A DNA stretch of 64,000 bases from Lysobacter sp. TY2-98 (GTDB taxonomy: Bacteria; Pseudomonadota; Gammaproteobacteria; Xanthomonadales; Xanthomonadaceae). A model generated the notes under the pieces. That model did not search any database, was not told the DNA's origin, and worked only from the letters and a program-made list of their open reading frames with translations. Shown piece after piece: positions 7,980 through 22,691 of this stretch; position 1 is the first letter of the stretch; every line of letters begins with the position of its first letter. The position numbers and the translations under genes are program-made. The stretch covers positions 1,406,921 through 1,470,920 of the forward strand of contig NZ_CP031413.1 of NCBI RefSeq assembly GCF_003367355.1. The letters are read 5' to 3'.

Positions 7980-8948
7980 TCAGTGCAACGAGTTCGACGT
8001 CGACTCGACGCGGATGCGGCAGGTCGCCGTGAAACGCTCGCCCGCCACGACGACCGGAAGGTCCTCGTGGCTGCGAAGCGCGTCCGGCGCCGCCGTCATC
8101 GGTGCCAGGGTGACGCTGTCGACGGCCGACGACGCTTCGATCCAGGCGTACGGAAAGTGATCGGCGAAATCGATGCTGATGCGGCGACCGTTGCCTTCCA
8201 GCGACATTGTTGCGCCCGTTGTCGGCAGCGCGAAGCCGTGGTCGAAGTCGAGATCGGCGAGGCGACCGTCGTACGGCGGCAACGGCGTGCGCTCGCCGAC
8301 GGGCAGGAGCTGCTCGTCGAGGACGATGCCCGCCATCGCCGGCATGCTCAGCCGCCACTTTTCGCGTGGCAGGCCGGGAAGGGTCAACCGCGGATTGAGG
8401 CCAAAGCTCACCGGCACGCGAGCCTCCGCGTTCGCCAACACCGCGACTGCGATCGTCAGCCCGAGGCCGTCCAAGGTCGCGCTGAGTTCGACATCGTGGG
8501 GGAACGGAAAGACCTGCAGCAGCTCGTCGCGCGTCCACGAAATGCGCGCGCGCAGGCGGCGGTCGCTGGCTTCGACCACGCGCCAGTCCAATCTGGACGG
8601 ACGCACGCCATCGCTCGGCGTGCCGTTGACGTCGGTGGATAACCACGACGACGCGGGATCGAGCTGCACGCAACGTCCGTCGAATGCGTAGCGACCATTT
8701 CGAACACGATTCGCGAACGGGTAACGCAGCGCGATGCCGGAGACGACCTCGTCGAACGACGCGGCCGGATTCGACGCCACACGCGACAGAATCTCCTCGC
8801 CGCGATGTTTGAGCGACACGCACACCATTCCCCGCATGGGCTCGAACACCGCGAGCAGGTCACCCGCCGCCAACACGTGCGTGCGCGTCGGCTCGCCGGC
8901 GGCATGCGCGGCGGAGCTGTCTTGCAACGGGACGGGCTCGATGCTCAT
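7980..8948 (-). CDS. Aldose 1-epimerase-like protein, catalytic histidines apparently lost
   Basis: A 322-residue protein with the beta-sandwich sequence pattern of galactose mutarotase-like enzymes, including SGIALRYPFANRVRNGRYAF and VTLAPMTAAPDALRSHEDL. In active mutarotases a histidine follows the strand before the glycine-proline-rich loop (HPYF-type) and another sits in an HG motif. Here the corresponding stretches read SFGLNPRLTLPG and PSDGVRPSRLDW, without histidine. It may therefore be a sugar-binding or divergent member. The start at 8948 is chosen because the upstream extension looks unrelated to the family. It lies just upstream of radA on the same strand. Confidence 0.75.
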   Translation of the reverse strand: MSIEPVPLQDSSAAHAAGEPTRTHVLAAGDLLAVFEPMRGMVCVSLKHRGEEILSRVASNPAASFDEVVSGIALRYPFANRVRNGRYAFDGRCVQLDPASSWLSTDVNGTPSDGVRPSRLDWRVVEASDRRLRARISWTRDELLQVFPFPHDVELSATLDGLGLTIAVAVLANAEARVPVSFGLNPRLTLPGLPREKWRLSMPAMAGIVLDEQLLPVGERTPLPPYDGRLADLDFDHGFALPTTGATMSLEGNGRRISIDFADHFPYAWIEASSAVDSVTLAPMTAAPDALRSHEDLPVVVAGERFTATCRIRVESTSNSLH

Positions 8949-9060
8949 GTCGATGATCCGGACACGGGACGAAGGTGCCTGCGGACCGCAGCCTGTCATG
9001 CAGCGCGTGATGCGAGCGCCACGCGGATCCGTGTCGCGTGTGAACAATGCCTCGACCGGA

Positions 9061-9090
9061 AACGAAACAGGCCCGCTTGCGCGGGCCTGT
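9061..9090 (-). terminator. Terminator downstream of tRNA-Thr
   Basis: Stem CAGGCCCGC (9068-9076) pairs with GCGGGCCTG (9081-9089). Read on the minus strand it is followed by TTTCGTTTCC. It lies about 50 bases beyond the tRNA 3' end. Confidence 0.8.
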
Positions 9091-9139
9091 CGTCGCGGCG
9101 GAGATCCGCCGGCTCGATGGCGGACGCCATCGGCAGTAT

Positions 9140-9215
9140 TGGTGCCGGAAATAGGAATCGAACCTACGACCTACGCATTACGAATGCGCCGCTCTACCAA
9201 CTGAGCTATTCCGGC
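9140..9215 (-). tRNA. tRNA-Thr (anticodon CGT)
   Basis: A 76-nt minus-strand tRNA with CCA encoded. The acceptor stem GCCGGAA pairs with TTCCGGC, the D arm reads AGCTCAGTTGGTAGAGC, and the T arm contains GGTTCGATTCC. The anticodon loop is TTCGTAA on a stem of GCGCA and TGCGT, giving anticodon CGT, which reads the threonine codon ACG. Confidence 0.96.
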
Positions 9216-9244
9216 GATTGCCGCGCGGGGCGGCAAGGCGTGGA

Positions 9245-9273
9245 ATTCTAGGCGGCCGTGCGGGGCCGGTCAA
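9245..9273 (-). promoter_or_regulatory. Sigma70 promoter of tRNA-Thr
   Basis: On the minus strand TTGACC (9273-9268) and TAGAAT (9250-9245) are separated by exactly 17 bases and end about 30 bases before the tRNA 5' end. Confidence 0.8.
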
Positions 9274-9282
9274 CGCCGACGT

Positions 9283-10233
9283 TCACTCGACGAGCTGGAG
9301 CCGCAGCGCCTTCGGTAGCGCGAAGACCATGCTCTCCGGCTCGCCGTCGAGCTCGCGGACGCCCGTCGCGCCGAGTTCGCGCAGGCGGTCGATCACGCCC
9401 TGGACGAGCACATCCGGCGCCGACGCGCCCGCGGTGACCCCGACCGTGCGCTTGCCGTCCACCCAGCGCGGATCGATCTCCGTCGCGCCGTCGATGAGGT
9501 AGGCCTCGACACCCTGCCGCTCCGCGAGTTCGCGCAGCCGGTTCGAATTCGAACTGTTCACCGAGCCGACCACGAGCACCAGATCGCACTTGGCGGCGAG
9601 CTCGCGCACCGCGTCCTGCCGGTTCTGGGTGGCGTAGCAGATGTCGTCGTTGCGCGGCCCCTGCAGGGACGGGAATTTCGCGCGCAATGCGTCGATGACC
9701 GCGCGCGTGTCGTCGACCGACAGCGTCGTCTGCGTGGTGTAGGCCATGTTGTCCGGCTGGGCGACGTCGAGCTTGGCGACGTCATCCTCGTCCTCGACCA
9801 GGTAGATGCGGCCGGTTGCGCCTTCGCGCAGCCACTGCCCCATCGTGCCTTCGACTTCCGGATGGCCTTCATGGCCGATCAGCACGACATCGCGTCCCGC
9901 GCGGCAATGGCGCGAGACTTCGAGGTGCACCTTGGTCACCAGCGGACAGGTCGCGTCGAACACGCGCAGGCCGCGGCGGTCGGCTTCGGCACGCACCGCC
10001 TTCGACACGCCGTGCGCGCTGAAGATCACCGTCGCGCCGTCGGGCACCTCGTCGAGCTCCTCGACGAAGATCGCGCCGCGCTGGCGCAGGTCATCGACGA
10101 CGAAACGGTTGTGCACCACCTCGTGGCGGACGTAGATCGGCGCGCCCAGCAGCTCGATCGCGCGCTTGACGATCTCGATGGCGCGGTCGACGCCCGCGCA
10201 GAAACCGCGCGGATTGGCGAGCAGGATGTCCAT
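9283..10233 (-). CDS. ispH: 4-hydroxy-3-methylbut-2-enyl diphosphate reductase
   Basis: Last enzyme of the MEP isoprenoid pathway, converting HMBPP to IPP and DMAPP in the cytoplasm. The 316-aa protein keeps the three iron-sulfur cysteines in [24 protein letters not shown] and [14 protein letters not shown], and the catalytic glutamate in EVEGTMGQW. It is the distal gene of the minus-strand run murJ-ribF-ileS-lspA-ispH, nine bases after lspA. The lspA-ispH pairing downstream of ileS is common in proteobacteria. Length is normal. Confidence 0.97.
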   Translation of the reverse strand: MDILLANPRGFCAGVDRAIEIVKRAIELLGAPIYVRHEVVHNRFVVDDLRQRGAIFVEELDEVPDGATVIFSAHGVSKAVRAEADRRGLRVFDATCPLVTKVHLEVSRHCRAGRDVVLIGHEGHPEVEGTMGQWLREGATGRIYLVEDEDDVAKLDVAQPDNMAYTTQTTLSVDDTRAVIDALRAKFPSLQGPRNDDICYATQNRQDAVRELAAKCDLVLVVGSVNSSNSNRLRELAERQGVEAYLIDGATEIDPRWVDGKRTVGVTAGASAPDVLVQGVIDRLRELGATGVRELDGEPESMVFALPKALRLQLVE

Positions 10234-10242
10234 GCGCGAATG

Positions 10243-10752
10243 CTACCGCCCGAGGCCGTGCCGCGCCTGACGCTGCGGCAACAGCCCCGCCAGGAAGATG
10301 GCGACGACGCCGACGCAGATCGCGGCGTCCGCGACGTTGAATGACGGCCAGTAGTGCTTGCCCACGTACCACTGGATGAAATCGACGACGTGGCCGTGCA
10401 CCAGCCGGTCGATCACGTTACCGGTCGCGCCGCCGATCACCAGCGCATACGGAGCGGCCGTCTTCCACGCACCGCGCGGCATCCGCGCCAGCGCGACCGT
10501 CAGGCCGATGCTGATGCCCACCGCCAGCAACATGAACAGGTACTTCTGCCAGCCGCCAGCGTCGCTGAGGAAGCTGAAGGCCGCGCCTTCGTTGTAGGTG
10601 CGGAACCAGTTCCAGAAGCCGGGCACGACCGGTACCGCGGTGTACTCCGGCAGGCTGCGCAGCACCCAGGCCTTCGACCACTGGTCGACGCCGACGATCG
10701 CAGCCGACAGCAGCAGCCAGCCCAGTGCATTGGATTTGTTGCGATGACGCAT
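10243..10752 (-). CDS. lspA: Lipoprotein signal peptidase (signal peptidase II)
   Basis: Membrane aspartyl protease of 169 aa that cleaves the signal peptide from diacylated prolipoproteins. Four hydrophobic helices are visible. The two catalytic aspartates occur in the conserved contexts [11 protein letters not shown] and [11 protein letters not shown]. It follows ileS by about 50 bases on the minus strand, the usual gene order. Its substrates in this window would include the efflux channel and the second PstS. Confidence 0.97.
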   Translation of the reverse strand: MRHRNKSNALGWLLLSAAIVGVDQWSKAWVLRSLPEYTAVPVVPGFWNWFRTYNEGAAFSFLSDAGGWQKYLFMLLAVGISIGLTVALARMPRGAWKTAAPYALVIGGATGNVIDRLVHGHVVDFIQWYVGKHYWPSFNVADAAICVGVVAIFLAGLLPQRQARHGLGR

Positions 10753-10801
10753 CGGAACTCCGTTCGGCCGCTACGCGGCATGCAGCGGCACGTGGCCGCG
10801 A

Positions 10802-13669
10802 TCAGAACCAGCGGCGGGTTTCAGCGTGGCCGTCGACGTTGCCGGCGCAGCGCGCGCAGATCGTCGGGTGTGCGAGCACCGCGCCCATATCCGCACGGTA
10901 GTGCCAGCAACGCGCGCACTTGGGCTTGTCGGATTTGCGCGCAATCACGCCACCGCTGCCCTCGCCTACTGCGACGTCGCCACTGATGAACAAGAAACGC
11001 AGCTCGTCCTGCAGCTCGCGCAGCCAGCTGGCATCGTCTGGCGACGCGGCGATCGCGATCTCCGCCTCGAGTGCGGCACCGATCTCGCCGGCTGCGCGCA
11101 TCGGCTCGAGCGTGCGGCTCACCTCTTCGCGCAACGCAAGCAGTCGATCGAAACGTGCGACGTCGATCGGCGCATTCGCCGGCATCGGTGCAAGCCCGTC
11201 GTACCACGTGGTGAACAGCACGTTGTCCGCGCGCGCGCCCGTTGCCGTCACGGACGGCAGGAAGCGCCACATCTCGTCGGCAGTGAACGTCAGGATCGGC
11301 GCGATCCAGCGCACGAACGCCTCGGCGATGTGATACATCGCGGTCTGCGCGGAGCGACGGCCGGCGGAGTCTTCCGGCATCGTGTAGACGCGATCCTTGG
11401 TGACGTCGAGATACAGCGAGCCGAGGTCGACGCTGCAGAAGTTCGCGAGCGACTGCACGACTTCCGCGAAGTCGTAGCGCGTATACGCGGCGGCCAGCTT
11501 CTGCTGCAGCTCGTACGCGCGATGCACGATCCACTGGTCCAGCGCGACCATGGACTCGAGCGGCTGCACATGCGTGGCCGGATCGAACCCGTCGAGGTTG
11601 GCGAGCAGGAAACGCGCCGTATTGCGCAGTCGACGGTACACATCGCCCGAACGCTTGAGGATTTCGTCGGACACCGCGATTTCGCCGCGATAGTCGGTTG
11701 ACGCGATCCACAGGCGCAGCACGTCGGCGCCCATCTGGTCGATGACCTTCTGCGGCTCGACCGTGTTGCCGATCGACTTCGACATCTTCTTGCCCTGCGC
11801 ATCGACGGTGAAGCCGTGCGTCAGGACCTGCTTGTAGGGCGCGGCACCATCCATCGCGACGCCGGTCAGCAGCGACGACTGGAACCAGCCGCGATGCTGG
11901 TCGGAACCTTCGAGATACAGGTCCGCCGGCTTGTGCAGGCCGTCTTCCGGACGCTGCGCGAGCACGCATTCATGCGTGACGCCGGAGTCGAACCAGACGT
12001 CGAGGATGTCGGTGACCTTCTCGTAGTCCGCGGCATCGGCGCCGAGCAGTTCCGTCCCGTCGCAGTCGTACCACGCGTCGACACCCGCGGCTTCCACGCG
12101 CGTCGCGACCTCACGCATCAGCTCCGCCGAACGCGGATGCGGCTCGTGCGTCTGGCGGTTGACGAACAAAGCGATCGGCACGCCCCAGGTGCGCTGGCGA
12201 CTGATGCACCAGTCGGGGCGGCCTTCGATCATGCCGGCGATGCGCGCTTCGCCCCAGTCCGGGAACCAGCCCACGCCCTTGATCGCCTCGAGCGCATCGC
12301 GACGCAGGTTCGCCTGCTCCATCGAGATGAACCACTGCGGCGTCGCACGGAACACCACCGGCGTCTTGTGGCGCCAGCAGTGCGGATAGCTGTGCTCGAC
12401 GACGTGCGCGGCGAGCAGCAGACCGTTGTCACGCACGGCATCGACGATCAGGTCGTTCGCCTTCCACAGGTGCAGGCCGGCGAGTTCGGTCGTACCGGCA
12501 GGCGGCGTGCCCGGCAGGTAACGGCCGCGCGCGTCGACCGGATTCATCTCCGCCGCGCTGTACTTGTCGATCAGGCCGTACTTCTGGCTGACGGCGAAGT
12601 CTTCCTGGCCATGGCCGGGCGCCGTATGCACGGCACCCGTGCCGTCCTCGGCCGACACGTGGTCACCGAGCAGCACGGGGATGTCGCGCGTGTAGAACGG
12701 ATGCACGAGCACCGTACCTTCCAGCGGCGCACCGGTCGACGTGCCGAGTACGTGCGCGTCGTCGACGCCGTAGCGCTTCAGCGCGCGCTCGGCCAATGCG
12801 CTCGCGAGCACGAGCAGGCGTCGACCATTCGGACCGACCGGCCCTTCCACCAACGAGTACTCGAGGTCCGGACCGACGGAAACCGCCAACGACGCAGGCA
12901 GCGTCCACGGCGTGGTGGTCCAGATCGGCACGGCGACTTCGACACCCGCGTCCACTTCGACACCGAACACGCGCGCGAGCGCCTGCGGATCACGCGCGAG
13001 ATACGCGACGTCGATCGCCGGCGACTTCTTGTCGGCGTATTCGATCTCCGCTTCGGCGAGCGCCGAGCCGCAGTCGAAACACCAGTGCACGGGCTTCGCG
13101 CCGCGCACGAGGTGGCCGCGTTCGACGATCTTCGCGAGCGAACGCAGCATGTCCGCTTCGTAGCGGAAATCCATCGTGCGATACGGCCTGTCCCAGTCGC
13201 CGAGCACACCGAGGCGCTTGAAGTCGCGACGCTGCAGGTCGATCTGCTCGGCGGCGTATTCGCGGCACTTCTGGCGGAACTGCGCGGCATCGAGCTTGTC
13301 GCCGACCTTCCCGAACTTCTTCTCGACCGCGACCTCGATCGGCAGGCCATGGCAGTCCCAGCCCGGCACGTACGGCGCGTCGAAGCCGTCGAGCAGGCGC
13401 GACTTCACGACGACGTCCTTCAGTACCTTGTTGACCGCGTGACCGATGTGGATCACGCCGTTCGCATAGGGCGGGCCGTCATGCAGCACGAACGATTTGT
13501 CGCGACTACCGACCTGCTCGCGGATTCGGGCATACAGGTTCTCGGACTCCCAGCGCGCGAGCGTCTGCGGCTCGCGCTTGGGCAGGTCGCCGCGCATGGG
13601 GAAGTGAGTCGCCGGCAGGTGCAGCGTGGCCTTGTACGGGTTGGCTTCGGGGGTGTCGCGGTCGGTCAC
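10802..13669 (-). CDS. ileS: Isoleucyl-tRNA synthetase
   Basis: Class I aminoacyl-tRNA synthetase of 955 aa. The HIGH motif is in [11 protein letters not shown] near residue 65, the editing CP1 domain follows, and the KMSKS motif is in [10 protein letters not shown] at about 630. The C-terminal zinc finger (CARCWHYR, then ICARCAGN) identifies the bacterial type with full-length C-terminus. It starts four bases after the ribF stop, so it is probably co-transcribed with ribF. Confidence 0.97.
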   Translation of the reverse strand: MTDRDTPEANPYKATLHLPATHFPMRGDLPKREPQTLARWESENLYARIREQVGSRDKSFVLHDGPPYANGVIHIGHAVNKVLKDVVVKSRLLDGFDAPYVPGWDCHGLPIEVAVEKKFGKVGDKLDAAQFRQKCREYAAEQIDLQRRDFKRLGVLGDWDRPYRTMDFRYEADMLRSLAKIVERGHLVRGAKPVHWCFDCGSALAEAEIEYADKKSPAIDVAYLARDPQALARVFGVEVDAGVEVAVPIWTTTPWTLPASLAVSVGPDLEYSLVEGPVGPNGRRLLVLASALAERALKRYGVDDAHVLGTSTGAPLEGTVLVHPFYTRDIPVLLGDHVSAEDGTGAVHTAPGHGQEDFAVSQKYGLIDKYSAAEMNPVDARGRYLPGTPPAGTTELAGLHLWKANDLIVDAVRDNGLLLAAHVVEHSYPHCWRHKTPVVFRATPQWFISMEQANLRRDALEAIKGVGWFPDWGEARIAGMIEGRPDWCISRQRTWGVPIALFVNRQTHEPHPRSAELMREVATRVEAAGVDAWYDCDGTELLGADAADYEKVTDILDVWFDSGVTHECVLAQRPEDGLHKPADLYLEGSDQHRGWFQSSLLTGVAMDGAAPYKQVLTHGFTVDAQGKKMSKSIGNTVEPQKVIDQMGADVLRLWIASTDYRGEIAVSDEILKRSGDVYRRLRNTARFLLANLDGFDPATHVQPLESMVALDQWIVHRAYELQQKLAAAYTRYDFAEVVQSLANFCSVDLGSLYLDVTKDRVYTMPEDSAGRRSAQTAMYHIAEAFVRWIAPILTFTADEMWRFLPSVTATGARADNVLFTTWYDGLAPMPANAPIDVARFDRLLALREEVSRTLEPMRAAGEIGAALEAEIAIAASPDDASWLRELQDELRFLFISGDVAVGEGSGGVIARKSDKPKCARCWHYRADMGAVLAHPTICARCAGNVDGHAETRRWF

Positions 13670-13672
13670 GGG

Positions 13673-14623
13673 TCAGGCGGTCCGTCGGGTATGCGTGGGC
13701 GACAGGATTTCGCGCGCCTGGGCTGCGTCGCGATCCATCTGCGCGACCAGGGCGGGAAGTCCGTCGAACTTGAGCTCGTCGCGCAGTTTGGCGACGAATT
13801 CGATGCCGATGCGGCGGGTGTACAGGTCCGCATCGAAATCAAAGATATGGGTTTCCAGCAGCGGCTCAACTCCGCCGACGGTGGGACGCGTGCCGAGGCT
13901 GGACACCGAGGGTAGCGGCGTCGGCCCGAGGCCGTGGACGCGCGTCGCGAAAATGCCGGAAAGCGGGGGACGGCCCTGCGGCAGGCGAAGGTTCGCGGTC
14001 GGATAGCCGAGCGTGCGGCCGAGTTGCTTGCCGCGGACGACGCGGCCTTCGATGAGGTAGGAGCGACCGAGCGACTCCGCCGCGGCGTCGAACCGACCTT
14101 CCGCGAGGGCGTCGCGGATGCGGGTGCTGGAGGCGCGCGAACCCGCGGCGTCGATGGGCTCGATCGAGTGCGCGTCGAAGCCGAAATGCGCGCCGATCTC
14201 CCGCAGGACAGCGAGGTCGCCGGCGCGCGCGCGGCCAAAGCGGAAATCCGGGCCGACCCAGACCTCGCGGGCACGCAATGCGTCGGCCAGCACGCGCTCG
14301 ACGAATTCAACAGGCGACATGCCGCTCAGGCGCGCGTCGAAACGCAGCAGGAGGACGGCATCTATGCCCTGCGCGTACAGCGCATCGATGCGCGAGCGCG
14401 TCGACATCAGGCGGGACGGTGCGACGTCGCGGGCGAAGAACTCGCGCGGCAAGGGATCGAACGTCACCGCCACCGAATACAGGCCGAACTCGCGTGCACG
14501 CGAAACGGCGTGGCGCACCAGCGCCTGATGCCCCAGGTGCAGGCCGTCGAATGCGCCGATGCAGACCACGCTTCCCTGCGGAATCAACACCCCGCGGTCG
14601 ACGTCTCGGAACAGCCTGCTCAT
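13673..14623 (-). CDS. ribF: Bifunctional riboflavin kinase/FAD synthetase
   Basis: Makes FMN and FAD from riboflavin. The 316-aa protein has the N-terminal nucleotidyltransferase motif GAFDGLHLGHQALV and the C-terminal flavokinase segment LGYPTANLRLPQG, in the usual order. The start at 14623 gives the standard N-terminus MSRLFRDVDRG; the ORF remains open further upstream but into unrelated sequence. It sits between murJ and ileS on the minus strand, a standard arrangement in proteobacteria. Confidence 0.96.
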   Translation of the reverse strand: MSRLFRDVDRGVLIPQGSVVCIGAFDGLHLGHQALVRHAVSRAREFGLYSVAVTFDPLPREFFARDVAPSRLMSTRSRIDALYAQGIDAVLLLRFDARLSGMSPVEFVERVLADALRAREVWVGPDFRFGRARAGDLAVLREIGAHFGFDAHSIEPIDAAGSRASSTRIRDALAEGRFDAAAESLGRSYLIEGRVVRGKQLGRTLGYPTANLRLPQGRPPLSGIFATRVHGLGPTPLPSVSSLGTRPTVGGVEPLLETHIFDFDADLYTRRIGIEFVAKLRDELKFDGLPALVAQMDRDAAQAREILSPTHTRRTA

Positions 14624-14660
14624 CCGCCGAAGTATAGCCAGCCGGGCACGTTCGCCCGGC

Positions 14661-16271
14661 TCAGTGTTCGCGGAAATCGCGCGGGCGGAAGCCCAGTGCG
14701 AGCAACGCGAGCAGATAAACGAGCCCGCCTGCACAGACGAGCACGATCAGGTTCACCACGCGGGCGCGTGCCGGCGCGATCGTGAATTCCGGCATCAGGT
14801 GGAGCCCAAGCCCGACGACGGCCGCCATGACGGCGCAGGCCAGGCCGACCCGGACCACGAACGACCACCAGCCCGGCTGCCGCTCGTAGACGCCGGCGCG
14901 GCGCAGCCAGAACCACAGCAGGCCGAGGTTGAGGTAGCTCGCGAGGGTACTGGCGAGTCCGAGCGCAAGATGCAGACCGGGCGTCGTCGCCAGCGCATTC
15001 AGCAGACCCGTGCTGCGCGCAGCGGGCGTCGCCCACATCGCGTACAGCACGGCGATCAGGATGGCGCTGAACACCATGTTCGCGAGAAGCGCGGCGACGC
15101 CCGCCCGGACCGGCGTCTTCGTGTCCTGTCGCGCGTAAAACGCCGGCAGCACGATCTTGAGCAGCGCGAACGACGGCAGGCCGAAGCTGAGGCCGAACAC
15201 CGACATCGCGGTCATGCCGCTGTCGAACGCCTCGAAATGGCCGTGCTGGAACACCGTCGCGACCAGCGCCTTCGATAGCAGCATCAGGCCAACGGCCGCA
15301 GGCACCGAGATCAGCAGCGTGGTGCGCAGGCCCCAGTCGAACGCCTTCGAGAACCCGGCCCGATCGTCGCGGACGTGGTGCGCCGACAGCGACGGCAGGA
15401 TCACCGTGCCGAGCGCGACGCCGAACACCCCGAGCGGGAGTTCGAGGAAGCGATCCGCCAGCGACAGCCACGTCTGCGAACCGACGTACAGGCGGGCCGC
15501 GACCACGGTGTCGAACAGCAGGTTGATCTGCGCGACCGACGCGCCGAACAGCGTCGGCACCATCAGCGTCATCACCTTGCGCACGCCCGGGTGGGACCAG
15601 CCCCATCGCGGCAGGACGAGCAGGTCGAGTTTGGCCAGCGCGGGCAACTGGAACAGCAGCTGGAGGATTCCGGCGAATAGCACGGCCCAGCCGAGCGCCA
15701 TGATCGGCACCTCCAGATGCGGCGCCACCCAGAGGGCCGCCGCGATCATGCAGAGATTGAGGATGACCGGCGTCAGCGCCGGCATGCCGAACCGGTGGAA
15801 GGCGTTGAGCGCCCCGCCCGCCAGCGCCGTCAGCGAAACGAACAGGATGAAGGGGAAGGTCAGCCGTAGCAGGTCGATGGTGAGCTGGTACTTACCCGGC
15901 GCGATGCCCGATTCGCCGAGATTGAAAATCCAGGCCACCTGGGGTGTGAAGATCAGCCCCACCGCGGTGATCAGCATCAGGACGCCGGCCAGCGTGCCGG
16001 CGACGCGGGACGTCAGCTCCTTCAGCTCGGCGTGGGAGCGCTTTTCCTTGAACTCCGTGAACACGGGGACGAAGGCCGTCGAGAACGACCCCTCGGCGAA
16101 CAGCCGGCGCATGAAGTTCGGAATCCGGAACGCGATCATGAACGCGTCCGTCGCGGCGGAAACGCCAAAGACCGAGCTGATGGTGATGTCGCGGATCAGA
16201 CCGAAGACACGGCTGACCATCGTCATGCTGCTGAACGACAGCAGCCCTCGGAGCATGCGGGGCTTGCTCAT
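14661..16271 (-). CDS. murJ: Lipid II flippase MurJ (MviN)
   Basis: Inner membrane protein of 536 aa with about fourteen transmembrane helices, belonging to the MOP superfamily. It translocates the peptidoglycan precursor lipid II. The N-terminal MSRVFGLIRDITISSVFG and the AFMIAFRIPNFMRRLFAEGS segment with conserved arginines are diagnostic of MurJ. The start at 16271 is chosen over one ten codons upstream because it gives the typical short N-terminus. It is the first gene of the minus-strand run and is divergent from rpsT. Confidence 0.95.
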   Translation of the reverse strand: MSKPRMLRGLLSFSSMTMVSRVFGLIRDITISSVFGVSAATDAFMIAFRIPNFMRRLFAEGSFSTAFVPVFTEFKEKRSHAELKELTSRVAGTLAGVLMLITAVGLIFTPQVAWIFNLGESGIAPGKYQLTIDLLRLTFPFILFVSLTALAGGALNAFHRFGMPALTPVILNLCMIAAALWVAPHLEVPIMALGWAVLFAGILQLLFQLPALAKLDLLVLPRWGWSHPGVRKVMTLMVPTLFGASVAQINLLFDTVVAARLYVGSQTWLSLADRFLELPLGVFGVALGTVILPSLSAHHVRDDRAGFSKAFDWGLRTTLLISVPAAVGLMLLSKALVATVFQHGHFEAFDSGMTAMSVFGLSFGLPSFALLKIVLPAFYARQDTKTPVRAGVAALLANMVFSAILIAVLYAMWATPAARSTGLLNALATTPGLHLALGLASTLASYLNLGLLWFWLRRAGVYERQPGWWSFVVRVGLACAVMAAVVGLGLHLMPEFTIAPARARVVNLIVLVCAGGLVYLLALLALGFRPRDFREH

Positions 16272-16292
16272 GCCGCCCGCCTCCACGCCGCG

Positions 16293-16321
16293 TTGACGCA
16301 ACCCATTGAAACCGCCATACT
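16293..16321 (+). promoter_or_regulatory. Sigma70 promoter of rpsT
   Basis: TTGACG at 16293-16298 and CATACT at 16316-16321 with a 17 bp spacer. They predict a leader of about 75 nt before the rpsT start codon. The region is also the divergent upstream region of murJ. Confidence 0.6.
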
Positions 16322-16405
16322 TTCCGGTCTAGCTGTCCCCACCTTTACCTCCCTAACGTGCTGTCTCCCGGACAGCCGCTCCATCAAGACTTCCAGGAAA
16401 CCGCC

Positions 16406-16678
16406 GTGGCCAACATCAAGTCCGCCAAGAAGCGCGCCAAGCAGACGATCGTGCGCAACATGCGCAACGCCAGCCAGCGCTCGATGCTCCGCACCTCCGT
16501 CAAGAAGGTCCTCAAGGCCCTTCACGCCAATGACGCCGCCGGTGCCGAAGCCGCTTTTGCGCAGGCCCAGCCGCTGCTCGACCGTTTCAGCTCGCGCGGC
16601 CTGATCCACAAGAACAAGGCTGCTCGCCACAAGAGCCGCCTCAACGCCCGCATCAAGGCGCTCAAGGCTGCTGCCTGA
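16406..16678 (+). CDS. rpsT: 30S ribosomal protein S20
   Basis: A 90-aa basic primary 16S rRNA-binding protein of the small subunit. The sequence begins with [17 protein letters not shown] and contains [11 protein letters not shown] and [17 protein letters not shown], unmistakably S20. The initiator is GTG at 16406, preceded by AGGAAA. An in-frame upstream ATG would add 16 residues not found in the family. Non-ATG starts for rpsT are known to be part of its autoregulation in enterobacteria; whether that holds here is inference. Confidence 0.97.
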   Translation: MANIKSAKKRAKQTIVRNMRNASQRSMLRTSVKKVLKALHANDAAGAEAAFAQAQPLLDRFSSRGLIHKNKAARHKSRLNARIKALKAAA

Positions 16679-16700
16679 GTCGTTTGCGGCGTGACGAAGA

Positions 16701-16725
16701 AACCCGGCTCCGGCCGGGTTTTTTT
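16701..16725 (+). terminator. Terminator of rpsT
   Basis: Stem AACCCGGC and GCCGGGTT with loop TCCG, followed by seven T residues, beginning 22 bases after the rpsT stop. Confidence 0.92.
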
Positions 16726-16875
16726 GTGCCACGAGCGCGCGATCGAGGTCGCGTGCATCGCTTCCGAACGGAACGCCGGATCTGACAGCGGACGGCGCCT
16801 CGGCATCGGTGGACGCCGCCGCAGCAGCCACCGATCCGCATGCGCTCCTAAGCGACATGAGAGCGCGTCGTTGCA

Positions 16876-18352
<1,477 letters not shown>

Positions 18353-18364
18353 GGCGGCTTCTCC

Positions 18365-18685
18365 TTACTTCTTGCTGCCACCGGCGATGCCGGTGATCTG
18401 GATTTCGGTGTAGTGCTGACGGTGGCCCATCTGCTTGCGATGGTGCTTGCGTCGACGGAACTTCACGATCTTGACCTTGTCGTGGCGGCCGTGGCCGACG
18501 ACCTTGGCCTTGACCGTCGCACCCTTGAGCGCGTCGCCCAGGGTCACGCCGTCACTGCCGCCGAGCATCAGGATGTTGTCGAACGTGATCTCGCTGTCGG
18601 CTTCGACATCGAGCAGCTCGACGCGAAGCGTCTCGCCTTCCATCACGCGGTATTGCTTACCGCCGGTGACCAGTACTGCGTACAT
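18365..18685 (-). CDS. rplU: 50S ribosomal protein L21
   Basis: A 106-aa 23S rRNA-binding protein. It begins [20 protein letters not shown] and ends with the conserved [19 protein letters not shown] segment. It is the first gene of the rplU-rpmA operon, with a GAGGAAG ribosome binding site upstream. Its leader holds a hairpin and a good promoter, described separately. Confidence 0.97.
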   Translation of the reverse strand: MYAVLVTGGKQYRVMEGETLRVELLDVEADSEITFDNILMLGGSDGVTLGDALKGATVKAKVVGHGRHDKVKIVKFRRRKHHRKQMGHRQHYTEIQITGIAGGSKK

Positions 18686-18717
18686 GACCAGACTTCCTCT
18701 GTAGTTATTGTTGGTCG

Positions 18718-18741
18718 CTGCCTGCCGTCGAGGGCAGACAG
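18718..18741 (-). promoter_or_regulatory. Hairpin in the rplU leader
   Basis: On the minus strand CTGTCTGCC, a six-base loop and GGCAGGCAG form a nine-pair stem with one G-U pair. It lies inside the short leader between the promoter and the rplU ribosome binding site and has no T run. It could be a ribosomal-protein autoregulatory or stability element; nothing else supports that. Confidence 0.4.
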
Positions 18742-18748
18742 AAGCGGA

Positions 18749-18777
18749 ATTCTAGGCGACTCAACGGGTTAGCGCAA
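18749..18777 (-). promoter_or_regulatory. Sigma70 promoter of rplU-rpmA
   Basis: On the minus strand TTGCGC (18777-18772) and TAGAAT (18754-18749) are separated by 17 bases. It lies about 65 bases upstream of the rplU start codon. Confidence 0.65.
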
Positions 18778-18984
18778 CCGACCTCCCCTGTCAGCCGCGC
18801 GAGGCCCGTCTCACCCGGCGAGACGCCGACCCGTCACGCTATCCCTGTTCAGAGAAGCGGCCGCCGCGCCCCGCTCACGTGCCAGTCAAGGCGCCGGGGC
18901 CCAAATTGTCCGGGACCGCGGCTCCCGATACGCTCCCCTGTTCGCCGTTCGACGGCGTCCCCCTGCTCCCCGAGATTTCTCCTG

Positions 18985-21869
<2,885 letters not shown>

Positions 21870-21873
<4 letters not shown>

Positions 21874-22691
21874 ACGACCAGCCGCCTCCGCCCTCCGACA
21901 AGAAGCCCGGCCGACGCGGGGCGCCGCGCAAGCGCCCTGCGGCGAAGCGTGCAACCAAGACGAAGGGCGCAGAGGCGACCGTCGCGACTGGCGCCGCGAC
22001 GGTGACCGAAGCGGAGTCCGCGACGCGTGACGTTGCACGCGATGCGGCGACTGCCGTGGCGGACGTCTCGAACGCGCTGACGAATGGGGGCGGCGGCGCC
22101 GAGGCAACTGGCGAAACGGCCAAAAAGAACGCCGGAGCTGGCGATCGCCGCGGGCGCGCATCACGTCGCGACACTGTTCGCGATGGCGCGTTGCCGACCG
22201 CAGTAGCGGGCGCCGCAACCGACGCACCGGCTGCGCCCGCTACCGCCGACGCAGCGCCGCCCTCCGCCGCGCCGATGAAGCAGATCGACCTGCGCCCGGG
22301 CGAACTGATCCGCGTGCCGCTATCGGTGCGCTGGCGCGATCTCGACGCGTTCAACCACGTCAACAACTCGAAGTACCTCAGCTACCTCGAGGAAGCGCGC
22401 CTGCGCTGGATGCTGAGCGTTCCCGGCATGGGCATGGACGACAACGTCGCGCCGGTCGTCGCGGCATCGAACCTCAACTATCGTCGCCCCATCGAATGGC
22501 CGGGCGACGTGGTGATCGAGCTGTTCGTCGAACGCCTCGGTGGCAGCAGCATCACCATCGGCCATCGCATCGTCGATGCGAACGAGCCGCGCGCGCTCTA
22601 CTGCGACGGCAACGTCGTGATGGTGTGGATCGACCGCACCACCGGGCGCTCGGCGCCGCTGCCGGACGAAGTGCGCAAAGCCTGCAGTTAA
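21870..22691 (+). CDS. Acyl-CoA thioesterase (4HBT hotdog) with a long basic, Ala-rich N-terminal tail
   Basis: A 273-aa protein in two parts. Residues 136-273 form a 4-hydroxybenzoyl-CoA-type hotdog thioesterase with the core motif [20 protein letters not shown], where the aspartate is the usual catalytic residue. Residues 1-135 are low complexity, rich in Ala, Lys, Arg, Thr and Pro, and probably disordered. The start is fixed by the ATGA overlap with uvrA, but an ATG at 22275 would give a normal-length enzyme. Substrate is unknown. It converges on the copper chaperone gene, sharing a TTAA stop overlap. Confidence 0.82.
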
